Positions 8,803-21,245 are shown, numbered from the stretch's first letter. The stretch: 64,000 nucleotides of DNA from Propioniciclava sp. (GCF_029977985.1 NZ_JARKOT010000116.1:1-64000); one strand, 5' to 3'. The notes: a model not told the origin generated them from the letters alone. Translations and numbers: made by a program.

Positions 8803-10354
8803 GCGTGTTCTCCTGACCGTGTCGCGCCGTCGCGCCCGCGAGGGCCTCGTCGAAGGGAACGCCCGCCATCATGAGGCCCATCACTTCGCGGGACGTGTCC
8901 GGGCTCACGATGCCGACCACCTTGCCCCGGTACATGACCAGGACGCGGTCGGCGAGCGCCTCCACCTCGTCGAGCTCGGTCGAGACCAGCAGAACGGCCG
9001 TGCCCTTGTCGCGCTCGGCCACGATCCGCTGGTGGAGGAACTCGATGGCGCCCACGTCGACGCCGCGGGTCGGCTGGCTCGCCACGAGCACCGACAAGGG
9101 CCTGCTCAGCTCGCGGGCCAGCACCACCTTCTGTTTGTTGCCGCCCGACAGGGCGCTGATCGGGTCGTCCACCGACTGGGCCCGGATGTCGAACTCCTCG
9201 CGCAGCGCCTCCGCATTGCGTTCGATGGCGCCGAGGTCGAGGGCGAGCCCCTTCGCGAACGGCGCCTGCGAGGCGCGGTTGAGCACCAGGTTCTCGGCGA
9301 TCGTGAACGGGGCGACGAAGCCGTCGTACTCCCGGTCCTCCGGCACGAACCCCATACCGGCGTCGATGGTCCGGCGCGGCGTCGTGTGGCTGATGTCGAC
9401 CCCGTCGAGCGTGATCCGGCCGCCGATCGGCGGGATGTTGCCCATGAGAGCGTCCACCAGTTCCGATTGGCCGTTGCCCTGCACGCCGGCGATGCACAGG
9501 ATTTCGCCACCGTGCACGTCGAAGTCGACCCCGTCGACGACGATGCCTCCCGCCGAGTTCGCGACCCGCAGCCCCTCGACGGTGAGCCGCGCCTCGCCGG
9601 GGGCGGCGGCGTCCTTGTCGATCTGGAGCGCGATGGCGCGACCCACCATGAGCTCGGCCAGTTCGCCCTCGGACGCCGTCGGCTCGGCCCGGCCGACGAT
9701 CTTTCCGCGCCGCATCACCGTGATGCGGTCGGCCACGGCGCGGACCTCGCGCAACTTGTGGGTGATGAAGACGATGCCGCGGCCCTCGTCGCGCAGGCGG
9801 CTCATGACGGCCATGAGCTCGTCGATCTCCTGCGGGGTCAGCACGGCGGTGGGCTCATCGAAGACGAGATAGCGCGCGTCGTTGGCGAGCGCCTTGATGA
9901 TTTCGACACGCTGCTGGACGCCGACCGGCAGGTCCTCGATGACGGCGTCCGGATCGAGCGGCATGTTGTAGCGCTCGGACAGGTCGCGCACCCGCTTCCG
10001 GGCGGCGTCCTTGGCGAGGACGAAGCCGCCCTCACGGCCGAGCATGAGGTTCTCGGCGACCGTGAACACTTCGACGAGCATGAAGTGCTGGTGCACCATC
10101 CCGATGCCGGCGTTCATGGCCTGGCGCGGGTTGCTGAACGAGCGCGGCTCGCCGTCGATCACGATGCGCCCCTCGTCGGGCGTGAGCAGCCCGTACAGGA
10201 CGTTCATCAGGGTGGACTTGCCGGCGCCGTTCTCACCGAGCAGGCAGTGGATCTCGCCGGGGGCGACATCGAGGTCGACCGAGTCGACGGCGGTGAATGA
10301 TCCGAAGCGCTTGGTGATGCCCTCCAGCCGCAAGCCGGTCGAGGTGTCGTTCAC
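8795..10354 (-). CDS. Nucleoside ABC transporter ATP-binding protein, double NBD (NupO/YufO-type)
   Basis: A 519-residue protein with two ATPase domains. NBD1 has Walker A LLGENGAGKSTLMN, signature VGVQQRVEIIKAL and Walker B YLVFDEPTAVLTP. NBD2 has the degenerate A-loop GVQGNGQSELVDALMG, lacking the GKS/T lysine, and signature LSGGNKQKVVLARE. That one-sided degeneracy is normal for the sugar/nucleoside class (RbsA, MglA, YufO). The GTG start at 10354 is chosen because the domain begins within ten residues and an AAGGA-like site precedes it. A 102-base gap with a strong hairpin separates it from the binding-protein gene. Confidence 0.92.
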   Translation of the reverse strand: MNDTSTGLRLEGITKRFGSFTAVDSVDLDVAPGEIHCLLGENGAGKSTLMNVLYGLLTPDEGRIVIDGEPRSFSNPRQAMNAGIGMVHQHFMLVEVFTVAENLMLGREGGFVLAKDAARKRVRDLSERYNMPLDPDAVIEDLPVGVQQRVEIIKALANDARYLVFDEPTAVLTPQEIDELMAVMSRLRDEGRGIVFITHKLREVRAVADRITVMRRGKIVGRAEPTASEGELAELMVGRAIALQIDKDAAAPGEARLTVEGLRVANSAGGIVVDGVDFDVHGGEILCIAGVQGNGQSELVDALMGNIPPIGGRITLDGVDISHTTPRRTIDAGMGFVPEDREYDGFVAPFTIAENLVLNRASQAPFAKGLALDLGAIERNAEALREEFDIRAQSVDDPISALSGGNKQKVVLARELSRPLSVLVASQPTRGVDVGAIEFLHQRIVAERDKGTAVLLVSTELDEVEALADRVLVMYRGKVVGIVSPDTSREVMGLMMAGVPFDEALAGATARHGQENTHE

Positions 10355-10400
10355 AGGGCGGATCCTTCCACGGAACGCTGCTTCGTGCGAGCACGCACGC

Positions 10401-10428
10401 GGGGAGGCGACCAAGTGGTCGCCTCCCC
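10401..10428 (-). terminator. Hairpin between the binding-protein and ABC genes
   Basis: A perfect 13-bp inverted repeat (arms GGGGAGGCGACCA and TGGTCGCCTCCCC) with a 2-base loop, 28 bases past the BMP stop and 47 bases before the ATPase start. No T-run follows on the minus strand. It could be a partial terminator or a 3' stabiliser that lets the binding protein outnumber the membrane components. Confidence 0.65.
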
Positions 10429-10456
10429 ACGCTGGGTGACGCGCGTCAGGGATCGA

Positions 10457-11539
10457 TCAGGCGTCGATCTTGATGGTGCCGCTGGCGATGTCCTTGGCGA
10501 GCTGCTCCACCTCGGACTTGGTCTCCGCCGAGACCTTGCTGTCGAAGTCGTGGAACGGAGCCAGGTAGACGCCCTCGTTCTCGAGCGTGCCGGAGAAGAC
10601 CTCGTTGCTGAACGTGCCCTCGAGGGAGTCCTGGATGGCGTTGAACACCGCGACGTCCATGCCCTTGCCGACCGAGGTGGGGATGACCGCCGCGTACTGC
10701 GGCATGGACAGGTAGCCGTCGGAGTCGACCCACATCGACGAGATCTTGCCGCCGGACTCCTGCGCGACCTGCAGGCCGCCCTCACCGGCGGGGCCGGCGA
10801 CGGGCAGCAGCACGTCGGCGCCCTGGGAGGTCAGCGTGAGGGCCACCTGCTTGGCACCCGCCACGTCGGAGAAGCCGCCCACGAAGGCGCCGTCCTTGGC
10901 ATTGGTGTCCCAACCGACGACCTTGACGTCGGTGCCCTTGACCTCGTTGTAGTGCTGGACGCCGAGGGCGAAGCCCTGCATGAAGATCGTCACGGTCGGG
11001 ATGTTCATGCCGCCGAACGTGCCGACCGTTCCCGTCTGGGACAGCGACGCCGCCACGTAGCCGGCCAGGTAAGCGGGCTGGGCGGTGTCGAAGGTGAGGC
11101 CCTTGACGTTCTCAGGCGGGTTGTCGTAGGCGTAGTCGACGATCGCGAAGTCGATGTCGGGGTTGGCCTGGGCGGCGGCGAGGGTGTCGTCACCGAGCAT
11201 GAAGCCGACGGTCACGATGATGTTGCAGTTGGAATCCACCATCTGCTGGATGTTCGTGGCGAAGTCGGAGACGGTGTTGGACTGGAGGTCCTTCTCCTTG
11301 ATGCCGAGCTGGTCGACGGCATCCTTGAGGCCCTTGTACGAGGTCTCGTTGAACGACTTGTCGTCGAAGCCGCCCTCGTCGGAGACCATGCAGGCCAAGA
11401 AGTCGGAGGCGCCCGCGGCGGGGGACGAGGTGCCGGCCGCCGAGGAAGTCGGCTCGGCGGTCGTGGCGGGCGGAGGGGTCGCACAGCCGGCGAGAATCAG
11501 GGAGGCGGCGAGTCCGCCGCCGATCAGGAACTTCTTCAC
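10457..11539 (-). CDS. BMP-family nucleoside-binding lipoprotein
   Basis: A 360-residue extracytoplasmic substrate-binding protein. VKKFLIGGGLAASLILAGCA is a lipoprotein signal with lipobox LAGC (Cys 19). A low-complexity Ala/Thr/Ser linker then leads to the PBP1-like domain (residues 45-360). The motifs ACMVSDEGGFDDKSFNETS, IVTVGFMLGDDT and FAIVDYAYDNPPENVKGL are typical of the BMP/Med/PnrA family that binds purine nucleosides. The GTG start at 11539 has a perfect AGGAGG 7 bases upstream. It is the first gene of the nucleoside operon; deaminase genes at the far end support nucleoside as the ligand. Confidence 0.93.
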   Translation of the reverse strand: MKKFLIGGGLAASLILAGCATPPPATTAEPTSSAAGTSSPAAGASDFLACMVSDEGGFDDKSFNETSYKGLKDAVDQLGIKEKDLQSNTVSDFATNIQQMVDSNCNIIVTVGFMLGDDTLAAAQANPDIDFAIVDYAYDNPPENVKGLTFDTAQPAYLAGYVAASLSQTGTVGTFGGMNIPTVTIFMQGFALGVQHYNEVKGTDVKVVGWDTNAKDGAFVGGFSDVAGAKQVALTLTSQGADVLLPVAGPAGEGGLQVAQESGGKISSMWVDSDGYLSMPQYAAVIPTSVGKGMDVAVFNAIQDSLEGTFSNEVFSGTLENEGVYLAPFHDFDSKVSAETKSEVEQLAKDIASGTIKIDA

Positions 11540-11594
11540 GGGTTTGCCTCCTAGGCAACGCAACTTTGCGGCGACACGCGCCGGTTCGTCCGGC

Positions 11595-11600
11595 ATCCTA
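11595..11600 (-). promoter_or_regulatory. Candidate -10 box of the nucleoside operon
   Basis: TAGGAT on the minus strand would give a leader of about 50 bases ending in the AGGAGG site of the BMP gene. I see no good -35 hexamer and no purine-riboswitch core in the 167-base gap upstream of the gene. Confidence 0.35.
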
Positions 11601-11706
11601 ACGCGGCGTCCCGGCGGAGACGCCATGCCGGGAACGGTGCCGAGGGCGTTGTGACAGCTTTGTGATCTGGCAGGCGGTTGGGTCTCGGAACGGTTACGCC
11701 GCACGG

Positions 11707-12915
11707 TCACAGAACTTGCCGGACGAGGGCCTCGGCCGAGTCCACCATGAGCAGCGTCTCGCGCTCCCAGTTGGGTTCCTGGCCGCGGTAGGGGCCGGTT
11801 GCGAGCGAGATGATGACGGCGGCGGCGCGCAGCCGCAACTCGACCGGATCGACCCGGGTGTCGAACACGGGCACCCACGCTTGGAGCAGTCCGTGCACGC
11901 GGGCCGCCTGGGCGGCATTCATGCGCTGAATGGTCGACAGGTGGGCGATCAGGCAGGCGAGGTCGTCGGCGCGGCGTCCGGGACCGATGGTGTCGACGTC
12001 GAGGATGCCGACCACCCTGCCCCCACCCACATGCACCTGGCCCTCGTGGAAGTCGCCGTGCGTCGCCTCATTGCCGAGGGGAAGCTGGTCGAGCCCGGCG
12101 TGGATGTGGGCGGCGATCTGCTCCAGTCGCGTTCGTTGGTCGGGCAGGGCCGCCGCGACCATGCGCGTGTAGTGGTCGACGGCGTCCGACCACGGGGGGC
12201 GTCGTTCCAGCTGCGCGACGGTGGCGGGCATGGCGTCGAGGACGCCGATGAGTTGCTCCGCGGTGCACGGGGCCGGCTCCGCGAAGATGGCCCGCGCCAG
12301 CGGCGTCCCTCTGAGCTCGTGGAGGACGAGCAGGAAGTCCGGCGTCGAGGCCGCGATGGGCGGGGCGGGGACGCCGGCGTCCAGCAGGAGACGGTGCCGG
12401 TTGCGGACGTCCTGGAACATCTTCTCGCGCAGCACCTTCACATAGAACGTCTCGCCGCCGCGGACGGAGGCGCGGAGCACGGCACGACGGCGCGGACGGT
12501 ACGCGATCATCTCGAGGTCGAGGTCGGCGCCCGTGACCGCCCCGGGGACCGCCCGGTAGGCGTGCAGGACGGCCGCCAGCGACTCGGGATAGGCGGCACG
12601 AACCAGGCCGGGCAGGTCAGGATCGTTCGGGTACAGCCACACGGCCACCTCGCGCTCGCCATCGGCGAAGATCTCGGCACGGCTGTCCGTGGCCGACAGC
12701 CCGTGGGCGCGGGCGCTCACCCCCAACAGTTCGTCGCGGCGGCCGTAGGGCCAGTCGACCACCGCCGAATACGTGGCGGTCGTCGAGGACTGCGGGTTGG
12801 CGTCGATGTGATCGAGCAGCCACGACCGGAGGGTGCCGCCGGCGTGGTCCACGGCGGCCGCGAGGAGGTCGCCCACCGCGGCGGAACTCAACAACCCCGC
12901 GCCGTCGTCGCTCAT
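11707..12915 (-). CDS. Aminoglycoside-phosphotransferase-like kinase (APH/choline kinase fold), substrate unknown
   Basis: A 402-residue protein. The C-terminal lobe has the APH catalytic loop EATHGDFHEGQVHV (H-G-D-x-H) and the metal site VVGILDVDTIGPGRRADDLA, both intact. The ATP-binding region is around AVLRASVRGGETFYVKVLREK. The first 110 residues (YSAVVDWPYGRRDELLGV) form an N-terminal domain not usual in APH enzymes. The start at ATG 12915 has an AAGGGGG-like site. It lies 49 bases downstream of the CNNM/CorC gene on the same strand. Members of this fold phosphorylate sugars, choline, homoserine or antibiotics; nothing here singles out one of these. Confidence 0.75.
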   Translation of the reverse strand: MSDDGAGLLSSAAVGDLLAAAVDHAGGTLRSWLLDHIDANPQSSTTATYSAVVDWPYGRRDELLGVSARAHGLSATDSRAEIFADGEREVAVWLYPNDPDLPGLVRAAYPESLAAVLHAYRAVPGAVTGADLDLEMIAYRPRRRAVLRASVRGGETFYVKVLREKMFQDVRNRHRLLLDAGVPAPPIAASTPDFLLVLHELRGTPLARAIFAEPAPCTAEQLIGVLDAMPATVAQLERRPPWSDAVDHYTRMVAAALPDQRTRLEQIAAHIHAGLDQLPLGNEATHGDFHEGQVHVGGGRVVGILDVDTIGPGRRADDLACLIAHLSTIQRMNAAQAARVHGLLQAWVPVFDTRVDPVELRLRAAAVIISLATGPYRGQEPNWERETLLMVDSAEALVRQVL

Positions 12916-12964
12916 CGCACCCCCTTGTCCGGCTGCGCAACACCGCGCCCTCGCGGGCGAAACG

Positions 12965-14302
12965 TTACTGGACGACGGCCGCCTCGCCTGCCGTTCCCAC
13001 ACGAGTGACGTGCAGACGTGACGCGCGGCGTCCGTCGAGACCCGTGACGGAGAACTCCACATCCTCGCAGAGCCCCTCGTCGGAGCCCACCAGGACGAGC
13101 CGGGCACGGAGGGTGTCGCCGAGCCCCGGGAGGTGGCCCAGACCGGCCATGACATAGCCGGCCACCGTGTCGTAGGGACCCTCGGGCAGGACGAGCTCGA
13201 AACGCTCGGCGAATTGCTCCAGCGTCGTGAGACCGTCGAGGTCACCGTCGGTGGCCGCCTGGTCGGCGTCCGGGCCGGCGAGGTCGAACTCGTCGGTGAT
13301 GTCGCCGATGAGCTCCTCCACGAGGTCCTCGATCGTGACGATGCCTGCCGTGCCGCCGTACTCGTCCCGGACGATGACGACATGGTCGTTGGCGGCCTGC
13401 ATGACCGACAGCGCGTGCAGGATGCGCACCGTCTGCGGCAGCGCCGCGATCGGTCGCACCAGCTGGCTGATCGGCGCGTTGCGGGCCACCGGGTCGAGAT
13501 CGAACAGGTCGCGGACGTGGAGGAAGCCGAGCACGTCGTCCACGTCGTTGCCGACGACCGGGTAGCGGCTGTGAGAACCATCCGCCACGACGCGCATGGC
13601 CTTGTGAGCGGGCATGTCGCCGTCGAGGAAGTCGACCTCCGTGCGGGGCACCATCGCCTCGCGCAGCGTGACCTGACCGGCGGAGAAGACCTCGTCGACG
13701 ATCTGACGTCCCTCGTCGCCCAGCGCAGCGGACGTGGACACCATGGCGCGGAGCTCCTCGTCGGTGACCTCCTCGCGGGACGCGCGTGGGTCGCCGCCCA
13801 GCAGCTTCACGACGACGTTCGTCGAGACCCCGAGGAACCAGATGACGGGCCGCGTGAGGGTCGCGATCACGTTCACGAGCGGCGCGAGCGCCATGGCGAA
13901 CGCCTCGGCGCGCTGCATGGCAAGGCGCTTGGCAGCGAGCTCGCCGAGCACGATCGAGACGTAGGAGATGGCCAAGGTGATCAGGACGAGGGCCAGCGTC
14001 GGCGCCACCGCCTCCGGGACGCCCCAGCCGACCAGGACGGGAGCCAGGTCGCCCGCAAGCGTGGCGCCGCCGACCGCAGCCGACAGGAAGCCCGACAGCG
14101 TGACGCCGATCTGAACGGCCGAGAGGAACCGGTTCGGGTCGGACGCCAGCGCACTCACCGTCGCGCCGCGCTTGCCGCGGGTCGCGAGGGCGCGCGCCTG
14201 GCTCTCGCGCAGCGAGACCAGCGCCATCTCGGCGGCGGCGAACACGCCGCCGATCACGATGAACAGCAGGATCAGCAAGACATTGGCCACGATGGGATCC
14301 AC
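12965..14302 (-). CDS. CNNM/CBS/CorC_HlyC domain membrane protein (hemolysin-C family)
   Basis: A 445-residue protein with the standard order: CNNM membrane domain (residues 1-190, three to four helices, [20 protein letters not shown]), a CBS pair (about 210-330, [15 protein letters not shown] and [18 protein letters not shown]) and a C-terminal CorC_HlyC domain ending near 430. The family is linked to magnesium or cobalt efflux and membrane ion homeostasis; the haemolysin name is historical. Length is normal. Its gene leads a two-gene unit with the kinase-like gene downstream, and it diverges from the GlfT1-like glycosyltransferase with 72 bases between starts. Confidence 0.9.
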   Translation of the reverse strand: MDPIVANVLLILLFIVIGGVFAAAEMALVSLRESQARALATRGKRGATVSALASDPNRFLSAVQIGVTLSGFLSAAVGGATLAGDLAPVLVGWGVPEAVAPTLALVLITLAISYVSIVLGELAAKRLAMQRAEAFAMALAPLVNVIATLTRPVIWFLGVSTNVVVKLLGGDPRASREEVTDEELRAMVSTSAALGDEGRQIVDEVFSAGQVTLREAMVPRTEVDFLDGDMPAHKAMRVVADGSHSRYPVVGNDVDDVLGFLHVRDLFDLDPVARNAPISQLVRPIAALPQTVRILHALSVMQAANDHVVIVRDEYGGTAGIVTIEDLVEELIGDITDEFDLAGPDADQAATDGDLDGLTTLEQFAERFELVLPEGPYDTVAGYVMAGLGHLPGLGDTLRARLVLVGSDEGLCEDVEFSVTGLDGRRASRLHVTRVGTAGEAAVVQ

Positions 14303-14361
14303 GCCCGTCAGAGTATCGGGGCACCCGGACGACGTTCACGCTCGGGGCCGCCGCGTCCCGC

Positions 14362-14367
14362 TAGGCT
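14362..14367 (+). promoter_or_regulatory. -10 box of the GlfT1-like gene, probably leaderless
   Basis: TAGGCT, 7 bases, then ATG 14375. No ribosome binding site is seen before the ATG. Confidence 0.55.
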
Positions 14368-14374
14368 CGCGGCC

Positions 14375-15322
14375 ATGAGTGCCCGCGTCGTCGCCGTGGT
14401 CGTCGCGTGGAACCGCCGCGACCTGCTGGCCCGCACCCTCGACGGGCTCGACTCCCAGGAGCGCCCGGTCGACGCCGTGGTCGTCATCGACAATGCCTCC
14501 ACCGACGACTCCGCGGCGCTGGCGTCCGGGCACGGGGTCACGACCGAGGTCGTGTCGCTGCCCGTCAACACGGGCGGCGCCGGGGGTTTCGCGGCCGGGA
14601 TCGCGGTGGCCCTGCGCCGGCACGCCGCCGATCTCGTCTGGATCATGGACGACGACACGGTTCCCACTCCGGGGGCGCTGGCGGCCTTGCTCGAGGCACG
14701 CGACCGCTACCCGGGTCGGGTGAGCGTCGCCGCGTCGCGGGCCGACTGGCAGGACGGCCGGGAACACCCCATGAACACGCCTCGGGAGCGGTTCGGCCTG
14801 TCGCCGGACGAGCGGGACGCCGCCGCGTCCGTCGGCGCCAAGGCCATCAGGTCGGCGTCCTTCGTGAGCATCCTGATCGACGCGGACGCGGTCCGGAGGC
14901 ACGGTCTGCCCGAAGCCGCGTACTTCCTGTGGAACGACGACTTCGAGTACACGGCGAGATTGCTGCGCGACGGCGTCGGACTGTACGTGCCGGCCAGCCG
15001 GGTGCTGCACCTGACCAGGGTCTTCGGGGCATCGGACGCCGATCCAGGACCCCGTTTCGTCAACGAGGTGCGCAACAAGGTGTGGCTCTTCACGCGATCG
15101 GACGCCCTCGGCGTGCGGGACCGCTGCTTGTACGCCGGATCCACGCTCCTGCGATGGACGCGGATGATGGCCCGTTCGCGGCAACGACGGTCACTGGCGG
15201 CCTACGGCTGGCGGGGACTTCGCGAAGGCGTGGGTCGCAAGCCGACGACGACCGCCGTCCTGGCGGGCACGCCGGTGGCCGGCGACGTGTCCGCGATCGA
15301 GGCGGGTGCCGGGCGTGGCTGA
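14375..15322 (+). CDS. GT2 glycosyltransferase, GlfT1/rhamnosyl-galactofuranosyl transferase-like
   Basis: A 315-residue GT-A glycosyltransferase. The nucleotide-binding start is VVAVVVAWNRRDLLARTLDG. VNTGGAGGFAAGI is the GGAGGF motif seen in GlfT1-type enzymes, and VWIMDDDTVPTPGAL gives the metal-binding DDD. AYFLWNDDFEYTARLLRDG is the acceptor-site motif of the same group. These features place it with galactofuranosyl or rhamnosyl transferases that start a galactan on a lipid carrier. It overlaps the next GT2 gene by 8 bases. It stands about 1 kb from the convergent wzt end of the galactofuran operon and may act in the same pathway. Acceptor and donor are inferred. Confidence 0.82.
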   Translation: MSARVVAVVVAWNRRDLLARTLDGLDSQERPVDAVVVIDNASTDDSAALASGHGVTTEVVSLPVNTGGAGGFAAGIAVALRRHAADLVWIMDDDTVPTPGALAALLEARDRYPGRVSVAASRADWQDGREHPMNTPRERFGLSPDERDAAASVGAKAIRSASFVSILIDADAVRRHGLPEAAYFLWNDDFEYTARLLRDGVGLYVPASRVLHLTRVFGASDADPGPRFVNEVRNKVWLFTRSDALGVRDRCLYAGSTLLRWTRMMARSRQRRSLAAYGWRGLREGVGRKPTTTAVLAGTPVAGDVSAIEAGAGRG

Positions 15323-16148
15323 CTTCAGCGTGCTGCTGCCCGTGTACGCCGGGGACCGGGCCGGGTGGGTGGAGCGGGCGATCCGCTCGGTGACGGTCGA
15401 TCAGTCGCGGCGCCCCGCCGAGCTCGTCATCGTGCAGGACGGGCCGGTCGGGGCCGACCTGGCCGCCGTGGTGGCCCGCGCCGGTCTGGGCGAGCTGACC
15501 GACGGCGTCGGCGTCCGCGTGGTGGCCCTGCCGGCCAACGTGGGGCTTGCTCGGGCACTCAGCGCGGGTCTGGCGGCGTGCGCCCACGAGATCATCGCCC
15601 GCGCGGACGCCGATGACGTGTCGCTCCCCCACCGGTTCGCCGTGCAGGTGCCCCTCGTCGAGGACGGGCTCGACCTGGTGTCGAGCGCGATCGCCGAGTT
15701 CACCGACGACGAGACCGACCGCGGTCTCGTGCGCGCCTGGCCGACGGATGCGGCGTCCATCGCTGCCCTGGCGCGTTTCCAGGACCCGTTCAACCACCCC
15801 GCCGTCGTGTACCGGCGCTCGGCCGTGGCCGCCGCCGGGGGTTACGAGCACCTGGACAAGATGGAGGACTACTGGCTGTTCGCCCGCATGATCCACGCGG
15901 GCGCCCGCGTGGGGAACGTGGCCGAGCCGCTGGTCCTCTACCGGGTCGGCGCCGGCGCCTATGCGCGCCGCGGCGGCTGGACGCTGCTGCGTTCGGAGCT
16001 GGCGTTGCAGGCGGGCATGCTGCGGACAGGGTTTACGACGCCGGTCCAGTTCGTGCGCAACGTGGCCGTGCGAGGGGTGTGGCGGTTCATCCCGACGGCG
16101 GTGCGCAAGCCGATCTACGCCGCCTTCACCCGCCTGCGCTCCCGCTGA
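15315..16148 (+). CDS. GT2 family glycosyltransferase
   Basis: A 277-residue GT-A enzyme. It opens FSVLLPVYAGDRAGWVERAI, has VQDGP, NVGLARALSAGLAAC and ARADADDVSLPHRF, where DADD is the metal-binding motif, then EDYWLFARMIHAGARVGNV and LVLYRVGAGAYARRGG as in capsular and O-antigen transferases. The GTG at 15315 is preferred over GTG 15306 because a GAGGCGGG stretch lies about 8 bases upstream. The gene overlaps the GlfT1-like gene, so both are made together. A terminator-like hairpin follows. The sugar transferred is unknown. Confidence 0.82.
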   Translation: MADFSVLLPVYAGDRAGWVERAIRSVTVDQSRRPAELVIVQDGPVGADLAAVVARAGLGELTDGVGVRVVALPANVGLARALSAGLAACAHEIIARADADDVSLPHRFAVQVPLVEDGLDLVSSAIAEFTDDETDRGLVRAWPTDAASIAALARFQDPFNHPAVVYRRSAVAAAGGYEHLDKMEDYWLFARMIHAGARVGNVAEPLVLYRVGAGAYARRGGWTLLRSELALQAGMLRTGFTTPVQFVRNVAVRGVWRFIPTAVRKPIYAAFTRLRSR

Positions 16149-16180
16149 CGCCCGGTCCGGATGCCCAGCCGCCGTGCGAA

Positions 16181-16212
16181 CCACGCCGCTTCGGCGCATC
16201 CACGCCGCTTCG
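16181..16212. repeat. Two 13-bp direct repeats in a convergent spacer
   Basis: CCACGCCGCTTCG occurs at 16181-16193 and again at 16200-16212. The spacer between the GT2 and wzt ends (213 bases) holds this, the hairpin listed next, and no gene that I can support. Confidence 0.7.
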
Positions 16213-16235
16213 AAGCCTTCCGACGCCGGTTAGGT

Positions 16236-16267
16236 GCAGAAACGCCGCGCAGACCCGGCGTTTCTGC
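16236..16267. terminator. Bidirectional terminator-like hairpin
   Basis: A perfect 12-bp stem (GCAGAAACGCCG and CGGCGTTTCTGC) with an 8-base loop between the convergent GT2 and wzt genes. The arms include AAA/TTT, so a short U-run would be in the stem on both strands. Confidence 0.6.
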
Positions 16268-16361
16268 GCCCAAGCGGCGTCGCAGTGTGCGAGAGCGGGT
16301 CGAACGAGCGATCGGCGACGAAGTGTCGGCGGAGAAACCAGCGACGGTGGCGGATTGCCGC

Positions 16362-17120
16362 TCAGCGGTTGCGGTCGCGGAGGAAGGTGACGGCGTCGCG
16401 GCAGGGGCCGTCGAACACGACGCGGCCCTTCTCCATGACGATGCCGCGCTCGCAGATGTCCTGGACCAGATCGAGGTCGTGCGACACCACCACCAAGGTC
16501 TTGCCACGCGCGACGAGTTCCTGGATGCGGGCGATGCACTTGCGCTGGAAGGGCTCGTCCCCCACCGCGAGGATCTCGTCCACGAGGAACACGTCCGGAT
16601 CCGTGTGCACCGCCACGGCGAACGCGAGCCGCAGGTACATGCCCGAGCTGTAGAACTTCACCTCGCTGTCGATGAAGTCGCCGATCTCGCTGAACGCCAG
16701 GATGTCGTCGAACTTCGCGTCGATCTCCTCCTGGGTCATGCCGAGGATGGCGCCGTTGAGGTAGACGTTGTCGCGACCGGGCAGGTCCACGTGGAAACCC
16801 GCGCCCACCTCGATCAGGCCGGCGACCCGGCCCCGGACCCGGACGGTGCCGCGGTCGGGACGCATGACCCCTGAGATCAGCTTCAACGTCGTCGACTTGC
16901 CCGACCCGTTCAGGCCCATCAGCGCGACCGTCTCACCGTTACGGATCTCCAGGTTCACGTCGTCGAGGGCTTTGAACTTGGCCGACAGGTCGCCTCGGCG
17001 GCCTTTCACCAGCCAGACCAGCGCCTCCTTGAGGCTGCGCGTGTGCCGCAGAACGAAGTCCTTGCCGACCCCGACCACCTCGACGACGACCTCCCGGCCG
17101 CCCACCCCGCTGTCCGTCAT
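16362..17120 (-). CDS. wzt: Polysaccharide ABC exporter ATP-binding protein (Wzt/TagH/RfbE type)
   Basis: A 252-residue ATPase. Walker A is LMGLNGSGKSTTLKLISGV, the signature is YSSGMYLRLAFAVA and Walker B is PDVFLVDEILAVGDEPF; the latter two are diagnostic of the polysaccharide/teichoic acid exporter subfamily. GAGFHVDLPGRDNVYLNG is also typical. There is no C-terminal carbohydrate-binding domain, so substrate choice would lie elsewhere. Its ATG overlaps the wzm stop (ATGA). As the last gene of glf-glfT2-wzm-wzt, its likely cargo is a lipid-linked galactofuran, as inferred for mycobacterial Rv3781/Rv3783. Confidence 0.92.
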   Translation of the reverse strand: MTDSGVGGREVVVEVVGVGKDFVLRHTRSLKEALVWLVKGRRGDLSAKFKALDDVNLEIRNGETVALMGLNGSGKSTTLKLISGVMRPDRGTVRVRGRVAGLIEVGAGFHVDLPGRDNVYLNGAILGMTQEEIDAKFDDILAFSEIGDFIDSEVKFYSSGMYLRLAFAVAVHTDPDVFLVDEILAVGDEPFQRKCIARIQELVARGKTLVVVSHDLDLVQDICERGIVMEKGRVVFDGPCRDAVTFLRDRNR

Positions 17121-17991
17121 CAGAGCTCCTGCGCGAAGCTGCCCTCGTAGCGGCGGAAGACGGCGTCCCCGAGCCAGAGGAAGAAGATTGAGACGACCAG
17201 CGCCACCGGCGTCCACACCAGGAAGAGGTGGGGCGGGATCTCCCACGTGCCCCCGTTGGACACCGTGGGGTGCCAGAACCCGTAGTGGAACAGTTCGACG
17301 GCCACGCTGAGCGGATTGAGGAAGTAGACGTCGACGAGCCATGGGACGCCGCCCTCGGTCGCCGCGGCCCGCACCATCGTCCACACGTAGAGCACCGGGG
17401 ACGCCCACGTCGCGACCATGGTGATCAGGTCCACGATGTTCTCCGCATCCCGGAAGAACACGTTCGCGGTGGCGAAGACCACCCCCAGACCCAGCGCAAA
17501 CACCCCGATGATGACGAACCCGGCCACCACAGCCGCGAGCTCCCAGAGGTTCGGCAGCCATCCGGTGAACAGACAGGCGATCAGCAACACGACCATCTGG
17601 GGAACGAAGTGGATGAACGCCACCCACAGCGAGGACGCGGGGAACAGTTCGCGGGGCAAGTAGATCTTCTTGATCAGGTTGCCGTTGCCCACGACGGAAC
17701 GAGCGGCGTTCCCGAACGCTTCGTTGAAGAAGTTCATGGCGATGATGCCGCTGAACAGGTAGACCGCGTAGTTCTCCATCCCCTTGTTGAGCCCCAGGAA
17801 GATGCCGAGGGCGACGTAGAACACCGCGAACTGGACAGCCGGCTTGATGTAGCTCCACAGAATGCCCAGCACCGATCCGCGGTAGCGGACCTGCACCTCC
17901 TTGCGGACGATGAGCTTCAGCAGGTAGCGGTTGGCGAAGACGTCGAGCAGCCCTCGACCCTTGCCCGGCGCCACCAAGTCGGCGGTCGACA

Positions 17992-17992
<1 letters not shown>
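17120..17992 (-). CDS. wzm: Polysaccharide ABC exporter permease (Wzm/TagG/RfbD type)
   Basis: A 290-residue ABC2-type membrane protein with six hydrophobic segments. The N-terminal cytoplasmic region holds LIVRKEVQVRYRGSVLGILW, the conserved start of Wzm/TagG permeases. IKKIYLPRELFPASSLW and RDAENIVDLITMVATWASPVLYVW follow, also characteristic. The GTG start at 17992 shares one base with the glfT2 stop (TAGTG), and its own stop overlaps wzt (ATGA). It should form the membrane channel with Wzt to flip a finished glycan across the membrane. Confidence 0.92.

Positions 17993-21245
<3,253 letters not shown>

Noticed and set aside
9127-9506. Loss of function of the nucleoside ATPase because NBD2 lacks the Walker A lysine
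   Set aside because: Degenerate second NBDs are normal in the RbsA/YufO class, so this is not a defect.
11540-11706. Purine riboswitch ahead of the nucleoside operon
   Set aside because: No three-way junction or conserved loop sequences are seen; a plain promoter with AGGAGG explains the leader.
16115-16540. Overlapping open frames at the wzt 3' end
   Set aside because: They run through the hairpin and direct repeats and show no conserved residues; they are shadows of wzt.
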